This document shows positions 50,101-60,713 of a DNA stretch of 64,000 nt, one piece after another. The stretch covers positions 248,001-312,000 of the forward strand of contig OY723271.1 in the NCBI GenBank assembly GCA_963210315.1, written 5' to 3'. This stretch comes from Rhynchopus euleeides (Eukaryota; Euglenozoa; Diplonemea; Diplonemida; Diplonemidae). A model generated the notes under the pieces. That model searched no databases. It saw nothing but the letters and a program-made list of their open reading frames with translations, and was not told where the DNA came from. The translations under genes were made by a program, and so were the position numbers. Numbering within the stretch: position 1 is the first letter of the stretch; each line of letters begins with the position of its first letter.

Positions 50101-52770
50101 TCCTCCTGCCAGACCATCAGTTGGCTCACCCGGGCTTTCGCCCACACCCTGTATATCACCGACATGACCGTAATAGGGCGATGGTCCAGCGGGTCGGGGT
50201 CCTCCTCCTTCGGGATCATCGATACAGTCGCCGACAGCAGAGCTTCGGGCCACTCACCCGACAGCTCCACGCCATTCAGAACTTCTGCCAGGGCTGCGTA
50301 GAACGCCCGCGGCAACAGCTTCAGCTCCTCAGCGTACCAGCCGTCCGTGCCTGGCGCCTTCCCCGAGCCCATGTCCGCAGCCGCCATGTGCAGTTGCTCC
50401 CCACTCAGAGGCTGGAGGGGCAGCGGAACCTCAGGGATGTAGGCGGCGTAACGCTCCTTGAACAGCTCCCACGAGGGGCCTCCATCGCGGTGGCGTTGCA
50501 TGATGGGGAGCCATGCGTCCAGGAGCCAGCTGTCCATCACCGACCGATCGGTCGTTTCCTCATCCTGGCGACGCATCAGCACCGACGTGCGTGGCGGGCC
50601 CCGGAGCCTCCGGTAGATCTTCCCGGGGTTCCGATGCCAGGAGGTGTGGGTCTCCCGCATGTACAGGCGGCGCCGCCGCACCGTCATCAGCTTCCGCTCC
50701 TTCTCGAGGGCGCGGTCGCACGCGGCCCGCACCAGCTCCAGCTCCCCCCGCGTCGGGGTCACCGGCTCCACGCGGCCTAGGAGCTCGGACGCCGCAGTGC
50801 GCACCTTCTCCCATGCCCCCCTGACGGAGACTGGCATCGCACCTCCCACAGCACGGCGCTCCACCTCCCGGATCCTGCCCATCATGTCGAGGAGGCAGAT
50901 CATCTTGCGGGTCAGGGCCCCGTCGTGACCCCAGCGTTGCCTGCCACACAGCCACTCTTGGCGGACCACCGCGGCGACACCCTTTTTGCGAGCCAGCGCT
51001 GCGGTCTTCGCCGACCCCTCGGCGTCCCGCGGCTCGCACGCGTGCTCGGCCAGAAAGCTCGACGCAGCGGAGCACCATGTCTGCCAACGTTCTTCGACGT
51101 TCCCAGCTGGATCCCATTGGCGGGTCAGGGTGTCACACACCTTTGCCGCTGCCTCCCGTAACGCGGGCTTCTCGTCCCTGCCGACCCGCCTGAGCGGCAG
51201 GATGGCCGGTACTGCGAGGCGGTTCACCCTTTGCCGGTACGCGAGCGTCCCGAAGCTCGCATCCACCTGTCTGTGGGTCGGGATGTTCTTATCGTCCGAT
51301 ACACAGAGCGTCTCCAGGCCGCTGATCGCCACGTGGTTGGCGAGTACCAGGTCAATCCTAGATGCCGAGCGCCCCTCCGGTCCATCAGGGCTCCCGGTGT
51401 AGCAGGTAGGGTCCGGAGTCGTACCCTGAGCATCAGCCGCGACTTGTGCACAGTCGAACCATCGGCCCGATGCCAGGTGCGTACTCAGTACTGTACTAGC
51501 CGAAGGGTCAGGCGGACAGTTAAAATCACCGGTGATAATCACCGGCACGTCGCCAAGCAACACCGCCTCATCGAACACATCAGCGAAGAAGTCCTCCCGC
51601 TCTTCCACAAGGTCCGGAGTAGCCCCTGTTTTCGCATAGACGACGAAGACGTGCAGGAACAGCTTCCCCGTGCCGTATGCCACTTTGGCGTGGAGGAACC
51701 TGCAGGATTCCCGCAACTGCAGGGCCCCGGCAGTGTTCACCCGGACGCACGGAATCCCACGTCGCACCAGGAGTCCGACCCCGAGGGCCTGGCCTGACTC
51801 ACCCCGAGCATCGCCACGGTATGGCACGTCGTCTCCCCAGAGAGCTTTGTACCCGGCCTTCCATGCCCGAGCCGTCATGGAGTCCCGCGCCCCTTCAGGC
51901 AGCCTTGTCTCTTGCAGCGCAACCATATCCACATCCCACCGGAAGACACTCGGACAGTGTTTCTGCAGAGAGGTCACGTTGGCCGACCGGAGGAGTATCC
52001 CCCCTCCCCCTCCGGAGGTCGGAGAGAGCACTTCAGACGTAGTCGTGGCAGGAGCCGGGGTCGCACGCGGAGGTACAGCATCCGCCCGCCGCACCTGGGC
52101 AGCAGCCCCAGCACCCAACGGGGATACCGGCTGCTGCAGCACGCGTGCACGGCGCCCACCTCTGGTGCGCCGGGGGCCAGGCGTGTCCGTCTGCCCACGG
52201 AGCTCGGACAGCGGCACCGCGGCCAGTTCGGGATCCTGTCCACGCTGCTCCAGGACCTGGAGGGTCTGCAGAGGGAGCCGAAGTTGGTCGTAGTGATGCG
52301 GCCTGAACGTTACCACCAGACGCCTGGCCGCGCCCGGACATCTCCCCAGGCGAATCAGTCCCTCCGGGTTCCCCACGTTCAGCGCCCAGATGTCTGCGTT
52401 CAGGACCTGCGCCGCCGCCTGCAGGGTCAACTCGTCGCCGTAAGCGCCCGGTATGCGCATACCTTCCACGTAGGCGGCGGGGTCTTCATGCGCATCAAGG
52501 AGGAGTTGAAGGCCCTCGATGCTCTCCAGCCAGTCGCACACCGCCGTCCGCAGTCCGGCATGCTCCCAGTCACCAACTTGCCCCGACAGCGCGTGGAACT
52601 GGCAGTTCCCATCACCTGGCACACGCACGACCTGCCCCAGTAGGCGGGAGCTCTCTTCCGCCAGCCACGCGTCCTGGAGCTCTATACGCTCCAGAGGGTC
52701 CACCTCATCACCATCACCGCCACCAAGGAAAAGGCGGCGCACACGCACATCACGCAAAATTGGGTCCTTA
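47162..52770 (-). mobile_element. LINE copy 2 with OTU protease, endonuclease, RT and RNase H
   Basis: This is the longer LINE copy, 5.6 kb, inserted in the peroxidase gene. The 5' edge (taaggaccca on the minus strand) follows the peroxidase codons for WRA directly. The 3' end is ttcctgcccc on the plus strand, without a tail. The large frame is open from the 5' edge, but no ATG precedes the OTU domain, so the copy is probably also slightly 5'-truncated or uses another start. One ORF carries five domains. The low divergence from copy 1 and open frames indicate recent activity. Confidence 0.85.
47241..52770 (-). CDS. LINE polyprotein: OTU, APE endonuclease, RT, zinc knuckle, RNase H (copy 2)
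   Basis: Within the element the frame codes about 1,840 residues. First comes an OTU-type cysteine protease (about 52620-52280) with VPGDGNCQFHAL (Asp and Cys) and the late His in FRPHHYDQL. An apurinic-type endonuclease follows (about 52000-51270): RSANVTSLQ, ALQETRLP, VIITGDFNCPP, SRIDLVLANH, PTHRQVD. Then come the RT (YADD box in GLYADDKKLL), a Cys/His knuckle (CKLCGLEKEDHEHMWWRC) and an RNase H (FDGS, NEAEYA, YGDSQLV, HVGRKWNADAD). The endonuclease nicks target DNA and the RT copies the RNA in place. OTU domains occur in only some LINE lineages. The frame continues upstream into the peroxidase by chance, and that part is not native. Confidence 0.88.
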
Positions 52771-53710
52771 TGGCCCTCCACTTGCCCCACGCACCGTTCT
52801 CCAGGTTGTAGTAGTACTCGTTCCCGAACTCGTAGTTGTTCGTCGTCCACTGCCCCTCGTTCCCGCTGATGTCCTTGTGCATCGCCCCGAAGTTGTGCGC
52901 ACCCATCAGGCTGACCATTTTGTGCAGCGCGTTCTCGTCCTTGTCGAGCGAGATCCCGATCTGCTCGAACTTGTCGAAGAAATACTGCAGCGTGCTGCGG
53001 TGCGGGAACCGGTCCTCCCCGAAGTGCTTGATGGGCATGCGCTCGTTCTCCGTAATGCACTTCGACTCCAGCTCCGACGGTGCGACGAAGTCGCGCCTCC
53101 CCGGCTTGAAGTGCAGCTCCGGGCTCCCCATGTACTCGAGGGCCGTGTTCCCCGCCAGCTGGTACAGGTCGGCGTACGTCACAAAGGGGTGCGCCTTCTT
53201 CACCTTCTCGAGCTTCTCGGCAGCCACGTCCAGCCCCTTGTTCTCCCCCAGCTTGTGCTCGGGACCGCCCGGCCGCAGGCACCCACCCAGGCTCCCGCCG
53301 ATCGGCGTCAGCGCAGCGTTGTACTGCGCCATCGAGTGCCACGCCATGCGCACCAGCAGCGGGCGGAACGCCTCCTCCTCACCCTCGATCACCTCCACAA
53401 TCGACTCCACCACAGGCTTGTACTCCGTCACCGCCTCCACCACGATGCCCCCGCCCGGCTTCGTCAGCGGTCGCGTGATCTTCGTCTTCTCAAACGTCAC
53501 CGTCTCCTTCCCGTACTTGTTGCAACCGTACTTCCCCCCGTACTTGCTCCCCCCATAGTTCCCGCCGTATTTCCCTCCATACTTGCTGGTGTACTTCCCG
53601 TATTTACCGTACTTGCTGTACTTCCCGTACCGCCCGTACTTGCTGTAGTGCCCCTCGCTCGCCCCTGCCAGCAGGGCCACCACAAGCACAGTGCTCAGAA
53701 GCAACTGCAT
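52771..53710 (-). CDS. secreted class I heme peroxidase (ascorbate-peroxidase type), 5' part of a split gene
   Basis: Residues 1-20 are a signal peptide (MQLLLSTVLVVALLAGASEG). Residues 21-68 are a Gly/Lys/Tyr-rich repeat tract (KYGKYGKY, KYGGKYGG). The peroxidase fold starts near 95: the distal site R-M-A-W-H gives Arg121, Trp124 and His125, and the proximal site LMGAHNFG gives His272. Such enzymes reduce hydrogen peroxide with an organic donor. A signal peptide plus a KYG tract suggests secretion or a wall or matrix location, which is unusual for ascorbate peroxidases. The frame is interrupted after Ala313 by a LINE at 52770, and the C-terminal part lies at 43040-42834. Intact, the protein would have 381 residues. 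The start was chosen for the signal peptide, since the frame is open further upstream without coding character. Confidence 0.87.
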
Positions 53711-54285
53711 CGCCTTCCCGGCTTTTGTGTTGTGTGTCTTATGACTCGCGGAACAGAACCTGCGGGTGGGGTGGGGTACGGACTGAATAGTGGGGCGGTG
53801 TCTGATGACGCCGCACAACACACACATGAGTATGCCATATGGTATGCCGCGTGCCGGGCTAACCTGGTCCGCCTTTTCAGGTGCAGCGAACCCCACGAGA
53901 CTTTCTTCCACACGCACAAGCAGACGACATGCAGCACATAGAACACCCATCGCACAAAAGGGGTGGGGCAGCACAGGCACGTGGCACCATCCAGACGGCG
54001 ACTACACTACAGGTTTCGCACTCACACCCGGAGCTGCTGGCAAGCAGCCCCGTGTGGCAACCCCCCCTCCCCACCAACAAAGGCACGGCCAGTCAGGCTC
54101 TTGGGCACACCCACACCATGCGCCAGGCGAAGCGGCACACAGCCCCTGCTGTTGGGGTGACAACCCCTACAGCATGGGAAGCCCACATCCCGATGACGGA
54201 ACAGACATCGACGCATAGCCCTCCTCCTCCCCCCCACACCCCCACCCCCTACCGCCACGCCGCAACATCCTGCTCCCAACATCTG
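53711..54285. other. 5' flank of the peroxidase gene, no gene seen
   Basis: This region between the peroxidase start and the neighbouring gene's stop holds no recognisable coding or RNA feature. Confidence 0.4.
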
Positions 54286-54861
54286 CTATTCCCGCTCCAT
54301 AGCTGCCAGCATCTCGAGCTCGCGTGCAAGTAAGATGTGATCCTTTGCCAGCTGGTCGCTCTGCGCCTCGATAGCACGCAGCTTCTCCTGCTCGTACTCC
54401 TCCTCTCGACGTGCACATTCTGCCTGCGAGATGGACTCAGCCTCTGTCGGGTGAGCGAATATATTCGCAACGGTGCGCTTCACCGTTGCAGAGCACGGAA
54501 GAGACACGATTCCGGCAAGCGTGTTGCAAGATTCGTTGAACGCAGACACCTCGTGCCGCGTCTGCCGCAGCATCGCCAGGGTGCTGCTGTACTCAGGGCA
54601 GTCCGTAATCACCTTCGGCAGCTGCATCGGCTCCTCCATATGCGCGGCTGCCATCGGCACGACCTCCTCCACCCCGACATCCCCACACACATCAGCCTCG
54701 ATGTGCCCGTAGAAGCCCTCCAGCTCGTCCACAGGATATAGTGTGTGGCCCATATGCACGGACCAACCCGCAACAACAGCAAGGATAAGGCCTGGGTTGT
54801 GCTGGAGGTGCATCGGGATATCATGGCAACACTTCAGTGCACTCAAGAGGGATGCGTGCAT
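54286..54861 (-). CDS. hypothetical protein with C-terminal coiled coil
   Basis: This unbroken frame of 191 codons was not recognised. The N-terminal 50 residues contain a hydrophobic stretch (GLILAVVAGWSVHMGHTLY) that could be a membrane anchor. The middle is mixed, with VITDCPEYSSTLAMLRQTRHE. The last 55 residues are charged and helical (ECARREEEYEQEKLRAIEAQ, then ELEMLAAMERE), a probable coiled coil. Met codons at residues 1, 17 and 37 are all possible starts. It lies in the same direction as the fucosyltransferase-like gene 500 bases upstream. Function is unknown. Confidence 0.6.
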   Translation of the reverse strand: MHASLLSALKCCHDIPMHLQHNPGLILAVVAGWSVHMGHTLYPVDELEGFYGHIEADVCGDVGVEEVVPMAAAHMEEPMQLPKVITDCPEYSSTLAMLRQTRHEVSAFNESCNTLAGIVSLPCSATVKRTVANIFAHPTEAESISQAECARREEEYEQEKLRAIEAQSDQLAKDHILLARELEMLAAMERE

Positions 54862-55361
54862 GTGTGTGTGTGTCGATTGAACCGGCTGCCTCTCTCAACC
54901 AAGGGGAAAGGCGCAGCAGAACAATGAAAAGGGGGTGGGGGGGGCACACAGAAAGGCAAAGAAAATCGACCCCCTCGCTTCGCCGAGCTGAAATAAAGAA
55001 GGCTTCAAGGCAGGTGGCTACCTACCCCCGGCATGGCTGGCCCTGGCATCGCTATGCCTTCAGATATTTAACCTCTAATCACACTGTGCCCCCTCCGTTG
55101 CCGACCTGGGCCCCCATTGTAGACACACACACACACACACACCCCGCGCCCTCCCCCCACATCCAGATGCCATGTCTACAGGAGACATCAGGTTTTGCAC
55201 AGAGTTTTTTTTGACACTACACACACACACACATCCCACACCCCTTGATAGCTGCGCTCGCAACACAGGAAGCTGTGGCAGTGCAACCCTTTGGAGACAC
55301 ATCACCGTGCAGCAAAGGCGTATGGAGGGTGTTCTTGCGATCGGAAAATCCCAGATATGCG
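54862..55361. other. intergenic with CA microsatellites
   Basis: No gene is seen. Short (ca)n runs lie at about 55121-55142 and 55218-55233. Confidence 0.5.
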
Positions 55362-57134
55362 TTATGCGTTCTTCTTGAAAGGGATGCTCAGGTGGGGCGC
55401 GCAGTTCGCCGTCACCTCGTCGGGAATCCCCTCCGGCTTGCACTGGAAGTGGCGCATCTTCTGCAGGATCTTGTCCCCCTTCAGCAGCGACATGAAGCAG
55501 GGCTGCGACGTGCGCAGCCGGCTGCACGCCCCCTTGTTCCCCATGGTGTGCATCTGGAGGGGCAGCCTCCCGAAGTACCCCGTGACAAACGACCCGAAGG
55601 TCGACCCAGGGCTGATCAGATAGTCCTGCGTGTGCCCGAGGATGAGCATGTCCGCAAGCGCCTCAGAGTCCTGCTCCACGGACCCTGTCTGCTGCTCCCC
55701 CCTGGCGTGGTTCTCCAGCGTCAGGATGCGGGTGCGGTGGTTCTGCTCGTAGTAGTCGCGGATCGGCTTGTGCAGCGAGGCCATGAAGAGCTTCTGCCCC
55801 CCTCCGGGGTGCTGGCGCAGGAGGCAGACTTCGAAGTCGCGCGCCATGTCGACCATCCTGGGTATCCGGAAGGCGCGCATCTGCAGCCCGATGACGGCGG
55901 TGCGGCCGTCACCCTCTGCACGCCCCGCCTGCTCCTGCTCCTGCATGCGGAAGGGTGTGTCGGCTGCTGTGTCATCCGGGGCGGCCGCATGCTTCTCCCT
56001 GAGAAACCTGCTGACCGCCACCTCCACCTTCAAGCTCGGGCGGATCAGAAACCGCGACAGAGGCCCAAAGGCATCGCGGTTAGGAAACAGCCTCTCCATC
56101 CTCCCCCGCACAGTGGGGTTCGCCCAGAACATCGGGAGGTAGTATTGGTTTGTCCATATGTAGCTGAACTTCACCTGGGTGTTCGGGAAGTCGGAGGGGT
56201 CGGCGCAGGCCAGTTTGGACCAGTGGCGGTAGTGCGGGTCGTGCTTTGAGATGATGTCGATTTTGACGTGTTCCCCTCGCATGTCGGTGGCGAAGTGCTG
56301 GGGGTACATCGCGCGGAAGTCGCTGAGGTGCATCAGGGGCAGGGCGGAGCACAGCAGCGCCTCGTTGTGCGCCGCCGCCCCGCCCCCGCCCTGCGAGATC
56401 ACCTCCATCACCAGCCCGGGGTGCGCCTGCGACTGCTCCTTCGGGGCGGGGGTGCCCTTCTTCGCAGTCTTGGCGAACCAATCCTTCAGCAGCAGCACCC
56501 GCCCCGACAGCAGCGCCGTGAGAAAGGTCGACACAAGCGCCTGCATGCGGTTCCCCACCCCCCCGCTCAGCGACCACACGACGTAGCGCTGCCCTGGGGG
56601 CTCGCGGCCCGCCGCCACCGCACTGTGCATCGCGTGGTGCTGCAGCAGCAGCTTTTTCAGCTCACCAGACGCGAGCAGCCTCCTGCTGCCGCTGCCGCTG
56701 CCCTGCAGCTCCTCCCAGATCGTCGCATTCAGCCACGCGCAGTAGGCTGATTCGGAGCAGGGCGCGCGGCTGCCCGACACACACCCGACACGCGGCACCG
56801 ACGGGAGCCCCTGTGGGGTGCCCCCCTCCGGCAGCGCACGATGCTCCAAGCGCTGGCCCTGGCCCTCTGCAGCAACCCCGCCCGCTGCAAGCCTTCCCAG
56901 GGCATCCTGTGATTCGCTGTCGTCGTCCCCCGCAGCAGCCTGCTGCTGCTGCTGCTGCGTTGGGTCTCGGCTCCTCTGAGGTGGTGTGCGGTGCGCGCCG
57001 CCAGCGGCATCGCCGCCGTGCTGTGCAAGCGCTGCCTCGTGTGGGGCGTCGACAGTCCAGGAGAGTGAAATGGCGCACCATCCCACCGCGGCCCCGAGCA
57101 GTGTCACGGCACCAACGAGGCGCTTGCGGCTCAT
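55362..57134 (-). CDS. fucosyltransferase-like type II membrane glycosyltransferase
   Basis: The start at 57134 gives MSRKRL followed by one membrane helix (residues 7-27), the type II layout of Golgi glycosyltransferases. A Gln-rich, low-complexity stem follows (residues 30-120). The catalytic region opens with VVWSLSGGVGNRMQALVS near residue 185-202, which matches the G-G-x-G-N-R-M motif of plant-type xyloglucan fucosyltransferases (GT37) and related families. VIGLQMRAFRIP is the expected second conserved Arg-containing strand. SPGSTFGSFVTGYFG resembles the S-x-S/T-T-F-G motif near the C-terminus. Length 590 is typical. It probably transfers fucose from GDP-fucose to a surface or wall glycan, but donor and acceptor are inferred. 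No intron is needed. Confidence 0.75.
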   Translation of the reverse strand: MSRKRLVGAVTLLGAAVGWCAISLSWTVDAPHEAALAQHGGDAAGGAHRTPPQRSRDPTQQQQQQAAAGDDDSESQDALGRLAAGGVAAEGQGQRLEHRALPEGGTPQGLPSVPRVGCVSGSRAPCSESAYCAWLNATIWEELQGSGSGSRRLLASGELKKLLLQHHAMHSAVAAGREPPGQRYVVWSLSGGVGNRMQALVSTFLTALLSGRVLLLKDWFAKTAKKGTPAPKEQSQAHPGLVMEVISQGGGGAAAHNEALLCSALPLMHLSDFRAMYPQHFATDMRGEHVKIDIISKHDPHYRHWSKLACADPSDFPNTQVKFSYIWTNQYYLPMFWANPTVRGRMERLFPNRDAFGPLSRFLIRPSLKVEVAVSRFLREKHAAAPDDTAADTPFRMQEQEQAGRAEGDGRTAVIGLQMRAFRIPRMVDMARDFEVCLLRQHPGGGQKLFMASLHKPIRDYYEQNHRTRILTLENHARGEQQTGSVEQDSEALADMLILGHTQDYLISPGSTFGSFVTGYFGRLPLQMHTMGNKGACSRLRTSQPCFMSLLKGDKILQKMRHFQCKPEGIPDEVTANCAPHLSIPFKKNA

Positions 57135-59085
57135 CAGAGGGCAGCCGGTACGACCGTGGGTGACCAGAAGGGGTGTCGATGGGCTAGAGGGAGAGGGGGT
57201 GTGGTGTGGGTGTCCACACCACACCACACTGCACTGCACAGTCTCTGTGTCTGTGTGTTATCTCTTGTTGCAATTCTAGAAGCGGCCTGTGTAACCCATG
57301 GCGCGAGGGGGTGGTGGTGGGGGCTGTGCGCGTGCGTGTACCCTGTCAGGAGGGAAGAGTGGTGTGTGTGTGCGGGTGGAGAGTTTTGCTCGGTGCATTT
57401 TTTTTCAAACAGGCTCCGAAGGGGAGGGGGGAAGGGGGGCCCGCACCCAAGCAACACCCTCCGAAGTTGTGTTTTTTTAAGCACATGCATGATGCGTAAA
57501 AGTGTAGGAGTGCTTCCGACGACCTGCTTCTTTTCAGTGTGTCTTGCTATTTCGTGTTCACATGTGCTCCACACCCACATCAAAGCAGCAGGCTAGGGTG
57601 GTGGAAGCGTCAACGCATCATTAAGGAAGAAGGAAGCACGGTCGCTACGCTTTTTTGGGGGGGCTTTTTTTCCAGCTCCGAAGCATCCCGGTTCTGCGCC
57701 TGTGGATGGTGCCTGCTGGGGGAGGGGGGGAAAAGGCGTTCCCCTCATTTTTTTTGGTTTTTTTGTAGGTTTTTTTTTTGCAAGGGCACACAACCCTGTA
57801 GGCAAGGCATCCTCAGCCCCACCCCACACACCCTCCCCCCCTACCGCCACACTACCCTCCCCTCGACCCCTCCCACATAATGTCACCACCGGCACCCTGT
57901 GTCGATAACTGCATCATCGCAGTCGATCCACACTATGTGACCCCCCCCCCCCCTGCACTCTGTTTAAAGTATACCCTATTCTGAAAGGGTGTGTTGAGAG
58001 GGTTATCTTTCCCCCCCTCACTTTTTTTAAAACAAAATACCCAGAGCGCGCTGTGCCCTTCATAGTTGCACATTGGTAAAATAAATGAAGCGTGCCTGGT
58101 GGCAGGGGGGGTGGGTTGTTTTTGTTTTGTGCCGGTGCGACTCTTATTCTTCTGTATGCCGCGGATGTGGGAAGGATGCCTGCGCTTTGTTTGGAGCACG
58201 CAGACCACCCTGTCTAGAGTCAGAAGAGGGCCGAAATCGAGAGGGTGAGGGAGAAGGAATCAAAGGGAAGGGAAGGGTGAGGTGGTGGGGTGAAGGGGAT
58301 GTGCCCGTTTTTTGGTTTCTCGCATGGGGAAGGGTAGATTGTGTGAGCTGGTTTGCACAACCAAAACGTGAAAGTAACAAACTGTGTTTTTTTTCATGCA
58401 CAAAGAAGGTAGATTGAATGGGGGGGTGGGATGGAGAGAGGGACAGAAGGCAGTGCAGTTGTGTATAAAAAGCCAGTGTCCACGGCGGGGGGGGGGGGGG
58501 GTGGAGGGAGGGGAGGGGATGGGATGGGTGGTGGGATAAAAAAACAGAGGTGCCAGGAGCTGGGGGGGGGGAGAGGGGGAGGGAGGGGGTTGCGGAGTAG
58601 GACTTCCCCTCACTCCACCACCCCCACCCCCCACCCCCTCCCCCATCCCTCCTCCTCCACCACCTTCATCCTTGCCCCACCCACCCAAAACCCTCCCCCC
58701 CTCAAACGGCAAAAAAAATTCAAAGAACTGGACATGAAAATCCACCGGCTGGATGGAGGAGTCGGCAGTGTGTGCCGGTGTGCGCGCGGGGTGGGGGGCT
58801 GGGCCTGTCATAAGGAGGAGAGATACTTGGGGTTCTTTGGCGAAAACCCCACTCGGTCTTGCTAGTGTGGTTCGTCTTTGGTCTCGACGATCTCAACGTA
58901 TTCGAGAGCCGTGAGTCTTGGAGGAAGGGAGTGGCCGAAACAGAATCATAAAAAAAGGAGTGCCTCACAGCCAGAACTAAGACAGTGGGCGGAAGATTTG
59001 AGATTTTCCTCTTTATTTTTGTCTACTTGCTTGACGTTTCGTGCCCCCCCACCTTCCCCACCTCCTCCAAAGACTCGCGCGCGCA
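57135..59085. other. intergenic, low complexity
   Basis: No gene is supported. The stretch has many homopolymer runs (T near 57770, C near 57943, G near 58486) and a purine-strand asymmetry at 58420-58620. Pro- and Gly-rich frames here follow the low complexity. Confidence 0.5.
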
Positions 59086-59984
59086 CACAAAACTCAGGGG
59101 ATAAGATAGGTCTGGTTTTCCGGTTTTCAAAACCAGGGTTTCCCGGTTCCCGGTTTTCTGGAAAAAAAAAAGGTCGGTCTCATTTTTGGCGGGTTTTTTG
59201 TGACTTTGGGACAGTAGAACAGTCAGAAAAAACGCCATAAAAAAATAGAAAGTGACCCCATCGTGATCCGCACAGAGCTCAAATAGTCCAAAGAAGGCAG
59301 AGAAGCGGAGAAGAAAAATGGACCTAGCGGGTGGCCCGGTGGGTGGTGATGCCCTCGTCATGCAGGTCTCTTCTGTTTTGAAGGTGCACACATGGTGGAC
59401 TCCAGCCACCCTAGCGAGTGTCTAAGAGGGGTCTAAGACTGCAGTCTGTACTGAAGACGGGAGTCTATTTTCCAGCTAATTTACGCTAAGACTCCCGCTG
59501 GTTGAGATTCATGGGAGACACACGGTGTACTCCAGCGGAGGTAGGGTAACCTCCGCTGGAGTTCACCGTGTCGTCTGCCTCTGTGCAGCGTCACTCGGTG
59601 CCATCGAATACATGGCGACAGCCCACCAACTCGAGACAGATCTGCTTGTCTGGAGGGCTGAGACGAGAACACGAACGAATTTCAAGCAGTCTTGAAGGTC
59701 GCCAAGCCTATTGGGGGCAACTAACAGATGAGATTTGTTTGTTGCCTGTCGTCACAGCTAGCCCATCTCCTCGATAACGGAATGTGTGCAGAGATCTCGT
59801 GGACCCTTTGGCCATTCTGTCGTGCACCCACTCCACCCACAACGCACACCTGTCACGAGTGGTCGCTCCCCCGTCCTCCTCCACCCTGAAGGTTGAACCC
59901 TCAAGGACCAGTGATCTCCTGCTGGCCGGGCTGCGATCAGCGAAGCCTTCCTACTTACAAGCGAATCCAGACTGTAGGGAACAG

Positions 59985-60041
59985 ATGTTCACTACCGTGG
60001 CCTCCGGCGGCTGGGGGGCTCCGCCCCCCAGACCCCCCTGC
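59985..60041 (+). repeat. dispersed palindromic repeat
   Basis: cagatgttcactaccgtgg, then cctccggcggctgggg, then a gggggctccgccccc stem. It is the plus-strand relative of 34994-35054, 35168-35229 and 21300-21350. Confidence 0.75.
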
Positions 60042-60187
60042 GTAAAAAAATTACACCAGACCGGTTTTTTGGCCGAGAGTCCAAACTTTCAAAGCAGCTG
60101 CTGCGCCTGCCCCACCAAGCAGCCTCAGTACGACAGGACGCGCGCAGGCACCGGGCCCTCTCAGATTCTGGGAGGGTTTGCGCGGGT

Positions 60188-60210
60188 CGCGCGCGCCGAA
60201 GGCGCGCGCG
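60188..60210. repeat. GC hairpin cgcgcgcgccgaaggcgcgcg
   Basis: A 10-base perfect stem with a three-base gaa loop is followed by cgaaaaattttc. It is related to 34765-34784, 21591-21607 and 63382-63405. Confidence 0.65.
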
Positions 60211-60282
60211 AAAAATTTTCAAAACCAGAAAAACCGGAAAACGGCGCCAGAAAAAAAGTCTATCTTATACCCTGCACAAAAC

Positions 60283-60713
60283 ACACACACACAAAAAAAT
60301 GTCGGATATTCCTAGATTGAATCTCACTCAGGCAAACCCCCGCATGTTTTTCTGTTTGCTTTCTTTTCTTTTGATTTTTTTCTCGCCACGTTTGCTCAAA
60401 GAAGTCGCCTGTTTCCTCTCCCCTTGCACTGCACGCACCCCTTGCCACACTGCGCGCTCTGCCGACGTTTTATCGCGGGCCCCATGGTATAGAAGTGATA
60501 TTGAATCGGAAAGGCCGCAACGACAGAGGCACCTCGAAGCAGGGGTTGGACAGAACAGCGCTGGGAGGTAATGTGCCCTACGGGCAGCTGCGGTGCAGTG
60601 TTTTATGCTGTGTTTTTTTGGTTGAAGCTTTTGTTTTTTGCACCACTTTTGTATGTGATTTCCCCCGACATTTGTTTCTATCCGGCGACCGCCCTGCCTA
60701 CAGGATGACGGTA
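60283..60713. other. 3' flank of the zinc-ribbon gene
   Basis: The stretch is T-rich with no supported gene and probably includes the 3' UTR of 60714-61169. Confidence 0.4.

Larger units (their letters stand above)
59094..60274. mobile_element. 1.2-kb MITE-like element with 8-base target duplication
   Basis: The ends read caggggataagatag (59095-59109) and, on the other strand, cagggtataagatag (60274-60260), 14 of 15 matching. The direct repeat cacaaaac lies at 59086-59093 and 60275-60282. One extra base (t, 59094) separates the left copy from the repeat. An 8-base duplication and CAGGG termini fit the hAT superfamily. Further inside, ctggttttccggttttcaaa at the left is loosely mirrored at 60215-60245. 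No transposase is encoded. It carries one dispersed palindromic repeat (59985-60041) and one GC hairpin (60188-60210). Confidence 0.7.

Noticed and set aside
52771-53342. N-terminal extension of the LINE frame upstream of 52770
   Set aside because: That part is the peroxidase gene read in another frame. The element begins at 52770.
58260-58865. Pro/Gly/Ser-rich frames on both strands
   Set aside because: They follow homopolymer and purine-rich low-complexity DNA and show no domain or splice signals.
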